64,000 nt of DNA from Lachnospiraceae bacterium M18-1 (GTDB taxonomy: Bacteria > Bacillota > Clostridia > Lachnospirales > Lachnospiraceae). Positions 49,657 to 56,759 of this stretch are shown here, in pieces (position 1 is the stretch's first letter; every line of letters begins with the position of its first letter). The DNA is taken from contig KE159605.1 of NCBI GenBank assembly GCA_000403295.2, positions 775,239 to 839,238 on the forward strand, in the 5' to 3' direction. The notes under the pieces were generated by a model. It was given only the letters and a program-made list of their open reading frames with translations, was not told the DNA's origin and did not search any database. The position numbers and the translations under genes are program-made.

Positions 49657-50943
49657 TTATAAATTCCCGAGCAGCTTCTCAATGCTGACCAGCTTTACGC
49701 TCAATACAAAAATCTCAGTTGCCACCCTCAGCTCCTCCAGTGTCGGATAGGAAGGCGCGATACGGATATTGCTGTCCCTGGGGTCCTTTCCATAAGGATA
49801 GGTCGCTCCTGCGTCCGTCATGACCAGCCCGGCTTCTTTAGCCTTTGCGACAATTGCTTTTGCACAGCCGTCCATAGCGTCAAAGGAAATGAAGTATCCG
49901 CCCCGGGGTGCGATCCAGGAACCGATCTCCAGGCCTCCCAGCTCTTTCTCCAGTGTATTCAGGACCGTGTCAAACTTAGGTCTCAGAATGTCTGCATGCT
50001 TTTTCATATGCTGCACCATGCCGGAAATATCTCCGAAAAATCTGGCGTGGCGGAGCTGATTCACCTTATCATGCCCGATGGTCTGTACCCGCATCTGCTT
50101 GCGGATTTCCACCAGATTTGCGTCTGATGCCGCAAACGCCGCGATCCCAGAACCTGGAAAGCTGATCTTGGATGTGGATGCAAACTTGTACACCAGATCC
50201 GGATTGCCTTCCTTTTTACATTCCATAAAAATCTCGATCAGATAGTCCTGCTTATCCTCATATAGATGATGGATGCCGTATGCATTATCCCAGTAGATAC
50301 GGAAATCCTTTGCCGCCGGTTTCAGGCATGCGAAACGGTGGACGGTCTCATCCGAATAGGTAATCCCCTGGGGGTTGGAATACTTCGGTACGCACCAGAT
50401 TCCTTTGATAGCCTCGTCCTCTGCAACCAGCTTTTCCACGATATCCATATCCGGACCCGTAGGCGTCATCGGAACGGGAACCATTTCAATCCCGAAGTGC
50501 TCCGTGATCGTAAAATGCCTGTCATACCCGGGTACCGGACATAAAAACTTCACCCGGTCCAGCTTTGCCCATGGCGTGCTGCCCATAACGCCATGGGTCA
50601 TGGCATGGGAAATCATATCGTACATCACATTCAGACTGGAGTTCCCAAAGATAATGATATTATCCTTCGGGACCTCCATCATATCCGCCAGAAGCTGCTT
50701 CGCTTCCCGGATTCCGTCCAATACTCCGTAGTTTCTGCAGTCAATGCCCTCGTCGCAGATCATATCTGATTCCTTGTGCAATACGTCCATCATTTCCATA
50801 GACAGATTGAGCTGCGCTATGGACGGTTTTCCCCTGGACATGTCCAGACTCAGTTCTTTCGCCTTGACAGCTTGAAACTCCTGTTCCAGTTCCTTCTTTA
50901 ATGCTTCCAGTTCTTCCGCATTCAACTCTCTGTATGACGGCAT
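49657..50943 (-). CDS. Class I PLP-dependent aminotransferase (aspartate-type subgroup Ic)
   Basis: 428 aa. The PLP lysine is in ASTSKISFPGSG; other fold-type I motifs are GNSSLNVMYD (phosphate site), CPVPGYDRHF, and PKYSNPQGITYS (the N of the N-P pair contacts PLP). N-terminal AKELSLDMSRGKPSIAQL resembles the PF12897 group that includes subgroup Ic aspartate aminotransferases. I start at ATG 50943 after GGAGG; a longer frame reaching 51117 would run through a large palindrome and has no ribosome site. Substrate probably aspartate or another amino acid. Confidence 0.87.
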   Translation of the reverse strand: MPSYRELNAEELEALKKELEQEFQAVKAKELSLDMSRGKPSIAQLNLSMEMMDVLHKESDMICDEGIDCRNYGVLDGIREAKQLLADMMEVPKDNIIIFGNSSLNVMYDMISHAMTHGVMGSTPWAKLDRVKFLCPVPGYDRHFTITEHFGIEMVPVPMTPTGPDMDIVEKLVAEDEAIKGIWCVPKYSNPQGITYSDETVHRFACLKPAAKDFRIYWDNAYGIHHLYEDKQDYLIEIFMECKKEGNPDLVYKFASTSKISFPGSGIAAFAASDANLVEIRKQMRVQTIGHDKVNQLRHARFFGDISGMVQHMKKHADILRPKFDTVLNTLEKELGGLEIGSWIAPRGGYFISFDAMDGCAKAIVAKAKEAGLVMTDAGATYPYGKDPRDSNIRIAPSYPTLEELRVATEIFVLSVKLVSIEKLLGNL

Positions 50944-50963
50944 AATCTCAACCTCCAAACTTA

Positions 50964-51061
50964 AGGAGCTGTCATGAAATAATATTGATATCTGTTCCGG
51001 CAGCTGCCGGCATCCTGATAAAGCGATATCCTGAAGCTCAATGTTATTTCGTGACAGTTCC
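50964..51061. repeat. Nested palindrome upstream of the aminotransferase gene
   Basis: AGGAGCTGTCATGAAATAATATTGA (outer left arm, 50964-50988, shown in part: first 11 bases AGGAGCTGTCA) pairs with 51037-51061. Read as plus-strand RNA all 25 positions pair if three G-U pairs are allowed. Inside are the perfect palindrome CCGGCAGCTGCCGG (50997-51010) and GATATC-like repeats. Function unknown. Confidence 0.6.
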
Positions 51062-51155
51062 TGACTCACCAACTTGTCACCGACTGCTATTGTATATAAT
51101 TTTCGGTAATTCGTCAAGAAAAAACTGCTCTGTCGGACTAAAGTAGGGACATCGG

Positions 51156-51303
51156 GTTACAGTTCACGGCCTAACCGGCCGCGAACTGTAACGGCATCCA
51201 GCCCATTGAAAAGTCGCCTCATGGCGAGGGGCTGGATGCCTGCAACCGCTATTTTACTGGCCGGATGCCTTGCAGCAAAGTGCAAGGCACCGTGAACAGT
51301 AAC
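51156..51303. repeat. Small mobile palindromic element with 8-bp target duplication
   Basis: 148 bp, about 94 percent identical by eye to the copy at 536-682, same three inner hairpins. GACATCGG flanks both sides exactly (51148-51155, 51304-51311). It is inserted about 100 bp upstream of the Cys-rich gene. Confidence 0.88.
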
Positions 51304-51406
51304 GACATCGGACTATACTTTTTGAAAAAATTTTCAAAAATCATTCACACATTTCCGCCATACACATATTATGGAACTGTAAACAATCAATTTGGAGGAT
51401 TTCAAA

Positions 51407-51676
51407 ATGAGTGATTTAAGCGCAACAAACTGTGGATGCGGATGTGAAAATTCCTGTGGCGGCGGTCTCTTCGGAGGCGGCGGAAACAACTCCTGTCTGT
51501 GGATCATCCTGCTGTTGATCTTCTGCGGCGGATGCGGCAACGGCTGCGGCAGAATGAGTGACGGCTGCGGATGCGGCAATGACAGCTGCCTGTGGATCAT
51601 CCTGCTGTTGATCTTCTGCGGCGGATGCGGCAACGGCTGCGGCAGAATGAATGACGGCTGCGGATGCGGATGCTAA
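51407..51676 (+). CDS. Cys/Gly-rich small hydrophobic protein with internal duplication
   Basis: 89 aa: MSDLSATNCGCGCENSCGGG, then two copies of a 31-residue unit: a hydrophobic stretch SCLWIILLLIFC followed by GGCGNGCGRM and GCGCG. At DNA level the unit repeats with a 93-bp period (51501 onward versus 51594 onward), nearly identical, so the duplication is recent. Start ATG 51407 with GGAGGA at 51394-51399. Similar proteins with CGC clusters and a WII-type helix are seen in spore-forming Clostridia and may be spore-coat or membrane-associated; the function is unknown. A strong terminator follows. Confidence 0.8.
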   Translation: MSDLSATNCGCGCENSCGGGLFGGGGNNSCLWIILLLIFCGGCGNGCGRMSDGCGCGNDSCLWIILLLIFCGGCGNGCGRMNDGCGCGC

Positions 51677-51747
51677 TTTTTTGAAGCAGTAAACCTGATG
51701 CGGTATGGCTGTCTGCTGCAGCCCTGCCGCATTGCTGAGCGTTTCTG

Positions 51748-51784
51748 TCCCCGGTACCTTATTTTCGTACCGGGGATATTTTTA
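51748..51784. terminator. Bidirectional terminator between the Cys-rich gene and the convergent small gene
   Basis: TCCCCGGTAC (51748-51757) pairs with GTACCGGGGA (51767-51776), followed by TATTTTTAT. It touches the stop codon of the gene at 51782-51961. Confidence 0.85.
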
Positions 51785-51961
51785 TCCTGGTCTTTTTTCG
51801 TCTTCCCCGTCTCCTTTTTGTGTCTTTTCCGTTCCATCCTGCTCCCGGCCCATCTTTTCAGAAAAACGATTTTTCCTGCCATGATCGGTCTGCTTCCTTC
51901 TCATACAGCCTTCGTCAACCTCATAGACTGCGTTCCCATCAATGATCAGTTTGAGTCTCAT
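51782..51961 (-). CDS. Small basic/acidic protein of 59 residues, unknown function
   Basis: MRLKLIIDGNAVYEVDEGCM, then a highly charged tail (RRKQTDHGRKNRF, later KTQKGDGEDEKRPG). ATG 51961 is preceded by CAGGAGGAGAG, a near-perfect ribosome site at good spacing, which is the main support. The first 18 residues look like two beta strands; the tail is probably disordered. It is convergent to the Cys-rich gene, shares its terminator, and lies 18 bp after another short frame on the same strand. I do not recognise the family. Confidence 0.55.
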   Translation of the reverse strand: MRLKLIIDGNAVYEVDEGCMRRKQTDHGRKNRFSEKMGREQDGTEKTQKGDGEDEKRPG

Positions 51962-51979
51962 CGGCTCTCCTCCTGTGGC

Positions 51980-52156
51980 TCATTCCCTATTATTGTATGT
52001 CGTCCGTTCTGAAAAGGCACTCCGCTGCAGTATATAATCTGCCCGGCAATCGCGGAACTCTAACATAATCCCACATTTTCTCTCATATACATATTCGTAA
52101 AGAATTTCCCGTGATATATCTCTGTGCGGGACAGACAGCATCCGCTGTCCGATCAT
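51980..52156 (-). CDS. Possible short gene upstream of the 59-residue gene
   Basis: A 58-codon frame, MIGQRMLSVPHRDISREILY onward, ending SERTTYNNRE. Its composition (mixed charges, Tyr, Cys) looks protein-like, and it ends 18 bp before the next gene on the same strand. There is no clear ribosome site; ATG 52141 is an alternative start. It is divergent from the gene at 52185. The remaining bases here may be just promoter region. Confidence 0.3.
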   Translation of the reverse strand: MIGQRMLSVPHRDISREILYEYVYERKCGIMLEFRDCRADYILQRSAFSERTTYNNRE

Positions 52157-52184
52157 GTTTACAACATTGAGATCAGGAGTGCTT

Positions 52185-52886
52185 ATGGAAAAGAAAACTC
52201 CCACACCCATGACTCCATTCGATGAATGGACCGTCCCCAAAGAACTTCATACCCTGAAGCTGCTTCTTCCGTATACTCCTGCCGCCTCACAGCAGGCATT
52301 GGGAATTCTTATCAAAGTCATTGAGCTGCAGCACACGTTCCAATATTTTCAACAGCAAAAAAATGTCCTGCACAGTCAGGAATTTTCTGCAGGTTTCTCT
52401 TCTCCCCTGGATATGCTGGAGGAGATCGCCCCCTATCTCCCGCCCGGACAGGCGGAAATGCTGGGAACCTTCCGCAATATGATGAATATAATGGATATGG
52501 TACAAATGATGCAGGAATTTTCCGCAGACACGGAAAACGAGTCCGGCAGCCCGGAGCCGGATGCTCCTTCCCAAAATACCGCGGGCAGACGGGATTCCCA
52601 AAATATCTTCGGAAATTTGGGCGGGGAATTTGACCCCATGCAGCTGGTGATGGGAATGCTCTCCCCGGAGCAGCAGGAAATGTTTGAAATGTATCAGACC
52701 ATGTTCTCTCAGCCGGAAGGATCTGATGCCGAGACTCCTGCCGGAGATCCTGCTCCAATGGAATTTGATGATTCCGGACAGGAGCCGCCGGAGGTCCGGA
52801 TGCAGGAGGAAAGGCAGCAGAGTCCGGAATGGAATGAATTTTCAATGCAAAATGATGATGCAAGAAAGGACGGAGACAGACTATGA
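52185..52886 (+). CDS. Unrecognised 233-aa protein, Met/Gln/Pro-rich
   Basis: Residues about 10-95 are helical and include a hydrophobic, possibly scaffold-like stretch (LHTLKLLLPYTPAASQQALGILIKVIELQHTF), followed by MMNIMDMVQMMQEF. The second half is low complexity, rich in Pro, Asp, Glu and Gln, with a repeat-like pair SPEQQEMFEMYQTMF. No signal peptide or membrane segment. AGGAG precedes ATG 52185. It overlaps the next gene by 4 bp (ATGA), so the two form a unit. Family unknown to me, perhaps Lachnospiraceae-specific. Confidence 0.7.
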   Translation: MEKKTPTPMTPFDEWTVPKELHTLKLLLPYTPAASQQALGILIKVIELQHTFQYFQQQKNVLHSQEFSAGFSSPLDMLEEIAPYLPPGQAEMLGTFRNMMNIMDMVQMMQEFSADTENESGSPEPDAPSQNTAGRRDSQNIFGNLGGEFDPMQLVMGMLSPEQQEMFEMYQTMFSQPEGSDAETPAGDPAPMEFDDSGQEPPEVRMQEERQQSPEWNEFSMQNDDARKDGDRL

Positions 52887-53164
52887 ATGAATGGATGAAT
52901 AACCCGTTGTTAAATAATATCGACCCGGTAAAGCTGGACCTGATCCAGAAAGCAGCCGCACAGGTTTCCGGAAAATCAGGAAAAGAGCTTGCTCCGGTCA
53001 TGCTGGCGCTCATCACCAGCGCCAACCGACAGAAAATCCAGTTTTCCCAGGAAGAGATCAGCCTGATCCTGGGAATCCTGAAAGAAGGAAAATCGAAGGA
53101 AGAACAGGCACAGATCGACAAAACGATCCAGATGGTCACTTCCCTGATCCGAAAGAATAGTTAA
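52883..53164 (+). CDS. Unrecognised 93-aa helical protein
   Basis: Overlaps the upstream gene by 4 bp. The whole chain appears helical: NNIDPVKLDLIQKAAAQVSG, KELAPVMLALITSANRQ, QEEISLILGILKEGKSKEEQ. The phrase KEGKSKEEQAQIDKTIQMV suggests an EF-hand-free, four-helix arrangement. No known domain is recognised. Coupled translation implies that it works with the 233-aa protein. The pair lies upstream of truA but with 180 bp and a repeat between. Confidence 0.7.
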   Translation: MNEWMNNPLLNNIDPVKLDLIQKAAAQVSGKSGKELAPVMLALITSANRQKIQFSQEEISLILGILKEGKSKEEQAQIDKTIQMVTSLIRKNS

Positions 53165-53166
53165 AG

Positions 53167-53203
53167 GTTATTGTTCACACCCTAGCCGGGTGCTCACAGT
53201 AAC
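53167..53203. repeat. Solo hairpin of the palindromic repeat family
   Basis: GTTATTGTTCACACCC, short loop, GGGTGCTCACAGTAAC. It begins two bases after the stop codon of the 93-aa gene and may now serve as its 3' stem-loop. No target duplication. Confidence 0.65.
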
Positions 53204-53344
53204 GGCCTGCAGATTCCTCTGGTCTTTCGGCTCTAAACAGGATATAATAATATACGGCCGCTGAATATCTGCCGGCGCAAATGCATTCTTATATGCAAAC
53301 AGCCGCTTCAAAATACACACTCTGAATAAAGGAGGAGAGATACC

Positions 53345-54082
53345 ATGAGAAATATCAAGCTGATCCTGGAATACGACGGATCCCGTTATCAGGGCTGGCA
53401 GCAGCCCGGAAAGAAAGACCCTTCCAGCACTGTTTCCGGAAGGCTTACGGGTACGCTCTGCCGGATGACAGGGGAAGACATCGAGGTTTTCTGCGCCGCG
53501 CGCACGGAGCCTGGCGTCCATGCCTCCTGTCAGACCGTCAGCTTTAAAACCGCTTCCCGTCTCCCGGTTCCAGAAATCCGCCGGGAACTGAACCAATATC
53601 TTCCGCAGGATATTGCCGTCCTTCAGGCCGAAGAAGTTCCGGAGCGCTTCCATGCTTCCCTGAACCTCCTTTCCATGACCTATACTTACAGGGTCTATAC
53701 CGGCGCCGTGATGGATGTATTCCGCAGAAAATATATGTGCCACATCCCCCAGGCGCCGGATATCTCCGCCATGGAAAAGGCAGCTTCCCATCTTGTGGGA
53801 ATCCATGACTTCCGCTGTCTTTCTTCCGGCAGGACAAAGAAAAGCTGTGAAAAAAAGCTGTGGTCCGCAAAAATCCTATCTCCCGCGGATGACGAGCTGC
53901 ACATTGTCCTGGAAGCTTCTGCCTTCCTGCACCAGATGCCCCGGCTCATCACGGGCACTCTGCTGGATGTGGGAACGGGCGTGCGCAGCGCCGGGTGTAT
54001 CCCTGCCATCCTGTCCGGCCGGGAGCCTGCCAGCAGGCCCGCTCCCCCGGCCGGGCTCTGCCTGACCGATACCCGATATTAG
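53345..54082 (+). CDS. truA: TruA-like tRNA pseudouridine synthase with altered active site
   Basis: 245 aa, normal TruA length and fold: MRNIKLILEYDGSRYQGWQ at the N-terminus, YTYRVYTG and FLHQMPRLITGTLLDVG later. TruA isomerises uridines 38-40 in the tRNA anticodon arm. The catalytic motif, normally G-R-T-D-x-G-V-H-A, reads ARTEPGVHA here: the catalytic Asp is replaced by Glu (codon GAG at about 53507-53509). It may be inactive or altered, perhaps a second paralogue. GGAGGAG precedes the ATG. Its stop overlaps the feoB stop by 4 bp. Confidence 0.85.
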   Translation: MRNIKLILEYDGSRYQGWQQPGKKDPSSTVSGRLTGTLCRMTGEDIEVFCAARTEPGVHASCQTVSFKTASRLPVPEIRRELNQYLPQDIAVLQAEEVPERFHASLNLLSMTYTYRVYTGAVMDVFRRKYMCHIPQAPDISAMEKAASHLVGIHDFRCLSSGRTKKSCEKKLWSAKILSPADDELHIVLEASAFLHQMPRLITGTLLDVGTGVRSAGCIPAILSGREPASRPAPPAGLCLTDTRY

Positions 54083-55995
54083 TGCACGAATATATCGCTG
54101 CATAAGCTCAGTACCTGATAGGAGATGACACTCACAACCCAGGCCGCGGCAGTCTGAAACAACACGATCGCTGCTGTAATCTTTCCGCTCTCTGTCTCCT
54201 TTCTGATGGCGGCGATCGCGGCCGTACAGGGTACATACAGAAGGCAGAACGTCATCAGGGCATAAGCGTTTGGCATGCCGAACCCCATTTCTTCCAGTAC
54301 ATGCGCAAAGCCCTCCATCCCGCTGCCGGTCGTGATATTCGCGATTCCGAACAGCAGGCCGCAGCCGGACACCACCACTTCCTTTGCCGCGATTCCCGAG
54401 ATCAGCGCCACGATAATCTGCCAGTATCCCAATCCCGCCGGTTCAAATACCGGCGTGATACATTTTCCGATCACGGCTCCAAAACTCCGGCTCATATCCG
54501 TGACATATCCCTCCGCGCCAAAATTCAGCAGAAACCACATCACGACCGAAGCCAAAAAGATCACAGTTCCAGCCTTTGTCAGATAGTCCTTTACTTTCTC
54601 CCGGACATACATCATAATAGACCCGGCATCCGGGAATTGATACTTGGGCAGCTCAATGAGCAGCATATGGTCAGTCCCATGATAATCCAGCCGGAAAAGG
54701 ATCCGGGCAGATACGACGGCTGCCAGTATTCCGATCAGGTACATGGAAAAGCATGCTGCCATCGCATATTTTCCAAAGAACATGCCGGAAAATAATACGT
54801 AGACCGGAAGTCTGGCACTGCAGGACATAAATGGCGTGATCAAGATCGTTTTCAGCCTGTCCTTCCTGTGTTCCAGCGTCCGGGACGCCATGATCGCAGG
54901 AACCGAGCAGCCGAACCCCAGCAGCAGCGGAAGAAACGCTTTTCCGGACAGTCCCACCCTGCTCATCAGATCATCCATGACAAACGCTGCCCTGGCCATA
55001 TATCCGCTGTCTTCCAGGCATGCCAGCGCAAGGAACAAAATAAAAATATTGGGAAGAAAGGTGAGAATCCCTCCCACGCCGGATATGATCCCCTCCACGA
55101 TCAGGGAGCGCAGCATAGGACTGACCTTCCAGGTATCCAGTAAAATACCTGCCTCTTCCGAAAGCAGCTCCAGCATCATCTCAAAATATCCTTTCAGCCA
55201 CCCGCCCACCGTAAAGGTCAGTAAAAAAATCATTGCCATGATCGCCAGAAAAATCGGAAGCCCCAGCCATTTTCCGGTCAGATATCGGTCGATCCGGTCC
55301 GTCAGGTCCTGCTGTTTTCCGGCCTTTTTTTCTATCATCTGTCCGGGTTCAGGCATTGGAGTTTTCTCTCTTCTTCTGACTACCTGCGATATCATTTCCT
55401 CGATCAAATCATAGTCTGCCCGGTCTCGCGTCTGCAATAATACTGAATTTCTTTTTGCCCGCAATACAGGTTTTTCATATTCCTCATACCGGGACATGGC
55501 ATACAGCAGCAGATCCAATCCCATGCGTTCTCTTGCGGATATGGCAATACAGGGGATTCCCAGCAGTTCCGACAGCCGGGGCAGATCGATCTCCATCCCC
55601 CGCTTCCTCACGATATCCATCATGTTCAGCGCCAGTACCACCGGCTTCCCCAGCTCCAGCAGCTGCAATGTCAGATACAGGTTCCTTTCCAGAGAGGAGG
55701 CATCCGCTACATCCACCACCACATCCACCTCGCCGCTCAGGATAAATTCTTTTGAGACATGTTCCTCCATGGTATAGGAAGCCAGGCTGTAAACACCCGG
55801 AAGGTCTGTCAGATGAAACTCCATGCCCCGCCAGGTTGTCCATCCTTCTTTTTTCTCTACCGTCACGCCGGGCCAGTTCGCCACCTTCAGGCTGGCCCCG
55901 GTACAGGCGTTGAACAGCGTCGTTTTCCCGCAATTTGGATTCCCGATAAAGCCTGCCCGGATCACATTCCGGTTCACCTCGCCGCTTCCCTGCAT
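54079..55995 (-). CDS. feoB: Ferrous iron transporter FeoB
   Basis: 638 aa: N-terminal G-protein domain (GNPNCGKTTLFNACTG as G1, LTDLPGVYSL as G3, ALNMMDIV as G4), helical GDI-like segment, then about nine to ten membrane helices with the paired Gate regions (FGCSVPAIMASRTLEHRKDR). Imports Fe2+ under anaerobic conditions. The G5 region and total length are those of short Firmicute FeoB without the C-terminal Cys tail. It overlaps feoA by 22 bp and is convergent to truA. Confidence 0.96.
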   Translation of the reverse strand: MQGSGEVNRNVIRAGFIGNPNCGKTTLFNACTGASLKVANWPGVTVEKKEGWTTWRGMEFHLTDLPGVYSLASYTMEEHVSKEFILSGEVDVVVDVADASSLERNLYLTLQLLELGKPVVLALNMMDIVRKRGMEIDLPRLSELLGIPCIAISARERMGLDLLLYAMSRYEEYEKPVLRAKRNSVLLQTRDRADYDLIEEMISQVVRRREKTPMPEPGQMIEKKAGKQQDLTDRIDRYLTGKWLGLPIFLAIMAMIFLLTFTVGGWLKGYFEMMLELLSEEAGILLDTWKVSPMLRSLIVEGIISGVGGILTFLPNIFILFLALACLEDSGYMARAAFVMDDLMSRVGLSGKAFLPLLLGFGCSVPAIMASRTLEHRKDRLKTILITPFMSCSARLPVYVLFSGMFFGKYAMAACFSMYLIGILAAVVSARILFRLDYHGTDHMLLIELPKYQFPDAGSIMMYVREKVKDYLTKAGTVIFLASVVMWFLLNFGAEGYVTDMSRSFGAVIGKCITPVFEPAGLGYWQIIVALISGIAAKEVVVSGCGLLFGIANITTGSGMEGFAHVLEEMGFGMPNAYALMTFCLLYVPCTAAIAAIRKETESGKITAAIVLFQTAAAWVVSVISYQVLSLCSDIFVH

Positions 55996-56219
55996 CCTGC
56001 TGCCTCCTTTATGTAAATGTGATCGGCAATCCTCCTGCCAAATGCAAACCGTACTCCCCGGAATTTCACGATCACAGCCCCCCTTTTCTGATTGTTCACA
56101 ATCTCAATCCTGGTTCCTGGAGACAGTCCCAGAGCCCCCATACGGCGCTCGAGCTCCGGCTCCAGATGCAGGTCCGTCACCTCATAGATCTGATGCTCCT
56201 TCCCCTCCTTCAGCCGCAT
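55974..56219 (-). CDS. feoA: Ferrous iron transport accessory protein FeoA
   Basis: 81-aa SH3-like protein (MGALGLSPGTRIEIVNNQKRGAVIVKFRGVRFAFGRRIADHI). It partners FeoB. First gene of the feoAB unit; GGAGGAGGGG precedes the ATG. No Fur box was identified with confidence upstream. Confidence 0.93.
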   Translation of the reverse strand: MRLKEGKEHQIYEVTDLHLEPELERRMGALGLSPGTRIEIVNNQKRGAVIVKFRGVRFAFGRRIADHIYIKEAAGCREAAR

Positions 56220-56333
56220 CCTTTCCCCTCCTCCATTTTGTTATCTATCGCCGTCATCCACACAACAGGCCATGCATCCCAGAGCATGTCTGAACCGTGA
56301 TCAGGTCATTGATCGTTCTGATGAAGCCAGACT

Positions 56334-56530
56334 GTTACTGTTCACACCCTTTGGGTGCTCCAGTAACAGTATCCAGCCCATTTTAAGTCGCCTTCGGCGG
56401 TCCTAAGCGCCAGCGACGCTTGTTTAGGACGGACCGGAACGGAGTGTAGACGGGCTGGATATTATGGCAAACGTTACTTTATTGGCCGGACGCCGTGCAG
56501 CAGGGTGCACGACGCCGTGTGAACAGTAAC
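56334..56530. repeat. Longer member of the mobile palindromic family with 8-bp target duplication
   Basis: 197 bp. Left end GTTACTGTTCACACCC..., right end GCCGTGTGAACAGTAAC. Flanks GCCAGACT (56326-56333) and GCCAGAAT (56531-56538) agree at seven of eight positions. The middle carries an extra palindrome (TCCTAAGCG...CGCTTGTTTAGGA, about 56401-56430) and then GGGCTGGAT pairing with ATCCAGCCC. It lies between feoA and malQ, in a 540-bp gap that otherwise holds nothing recognisable. Confidence 0.82.
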
Positions 56531-56759
56531 GCCAGAATACTTCTCTGCTATAAATATATTGTAGAAATCAAAATATATGAATCAAATCAGACCGCAAAAA
56601 AAGCGACCGCCCTGAAAAACATACACCTTGTCGTGCCGTTTCTTCAGGACAGCCGCCCTCTTCTCTTCGTATGATATTTTCCTTTGCTGTCCATACCCTT
56701 GCTTGTACACTTGCCACACAGCATCGGCAGTCAGCAGATCACACTTTGGCCAGCAGCAA

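Noticed and set aside
51334..51633. A Pro/His-rich minus-strand frame over the Cys-rich gene
   Set aside because: It mirrors the repeated Gly/Cys codons; the plus-strand frame has the ribosome site and terminator.
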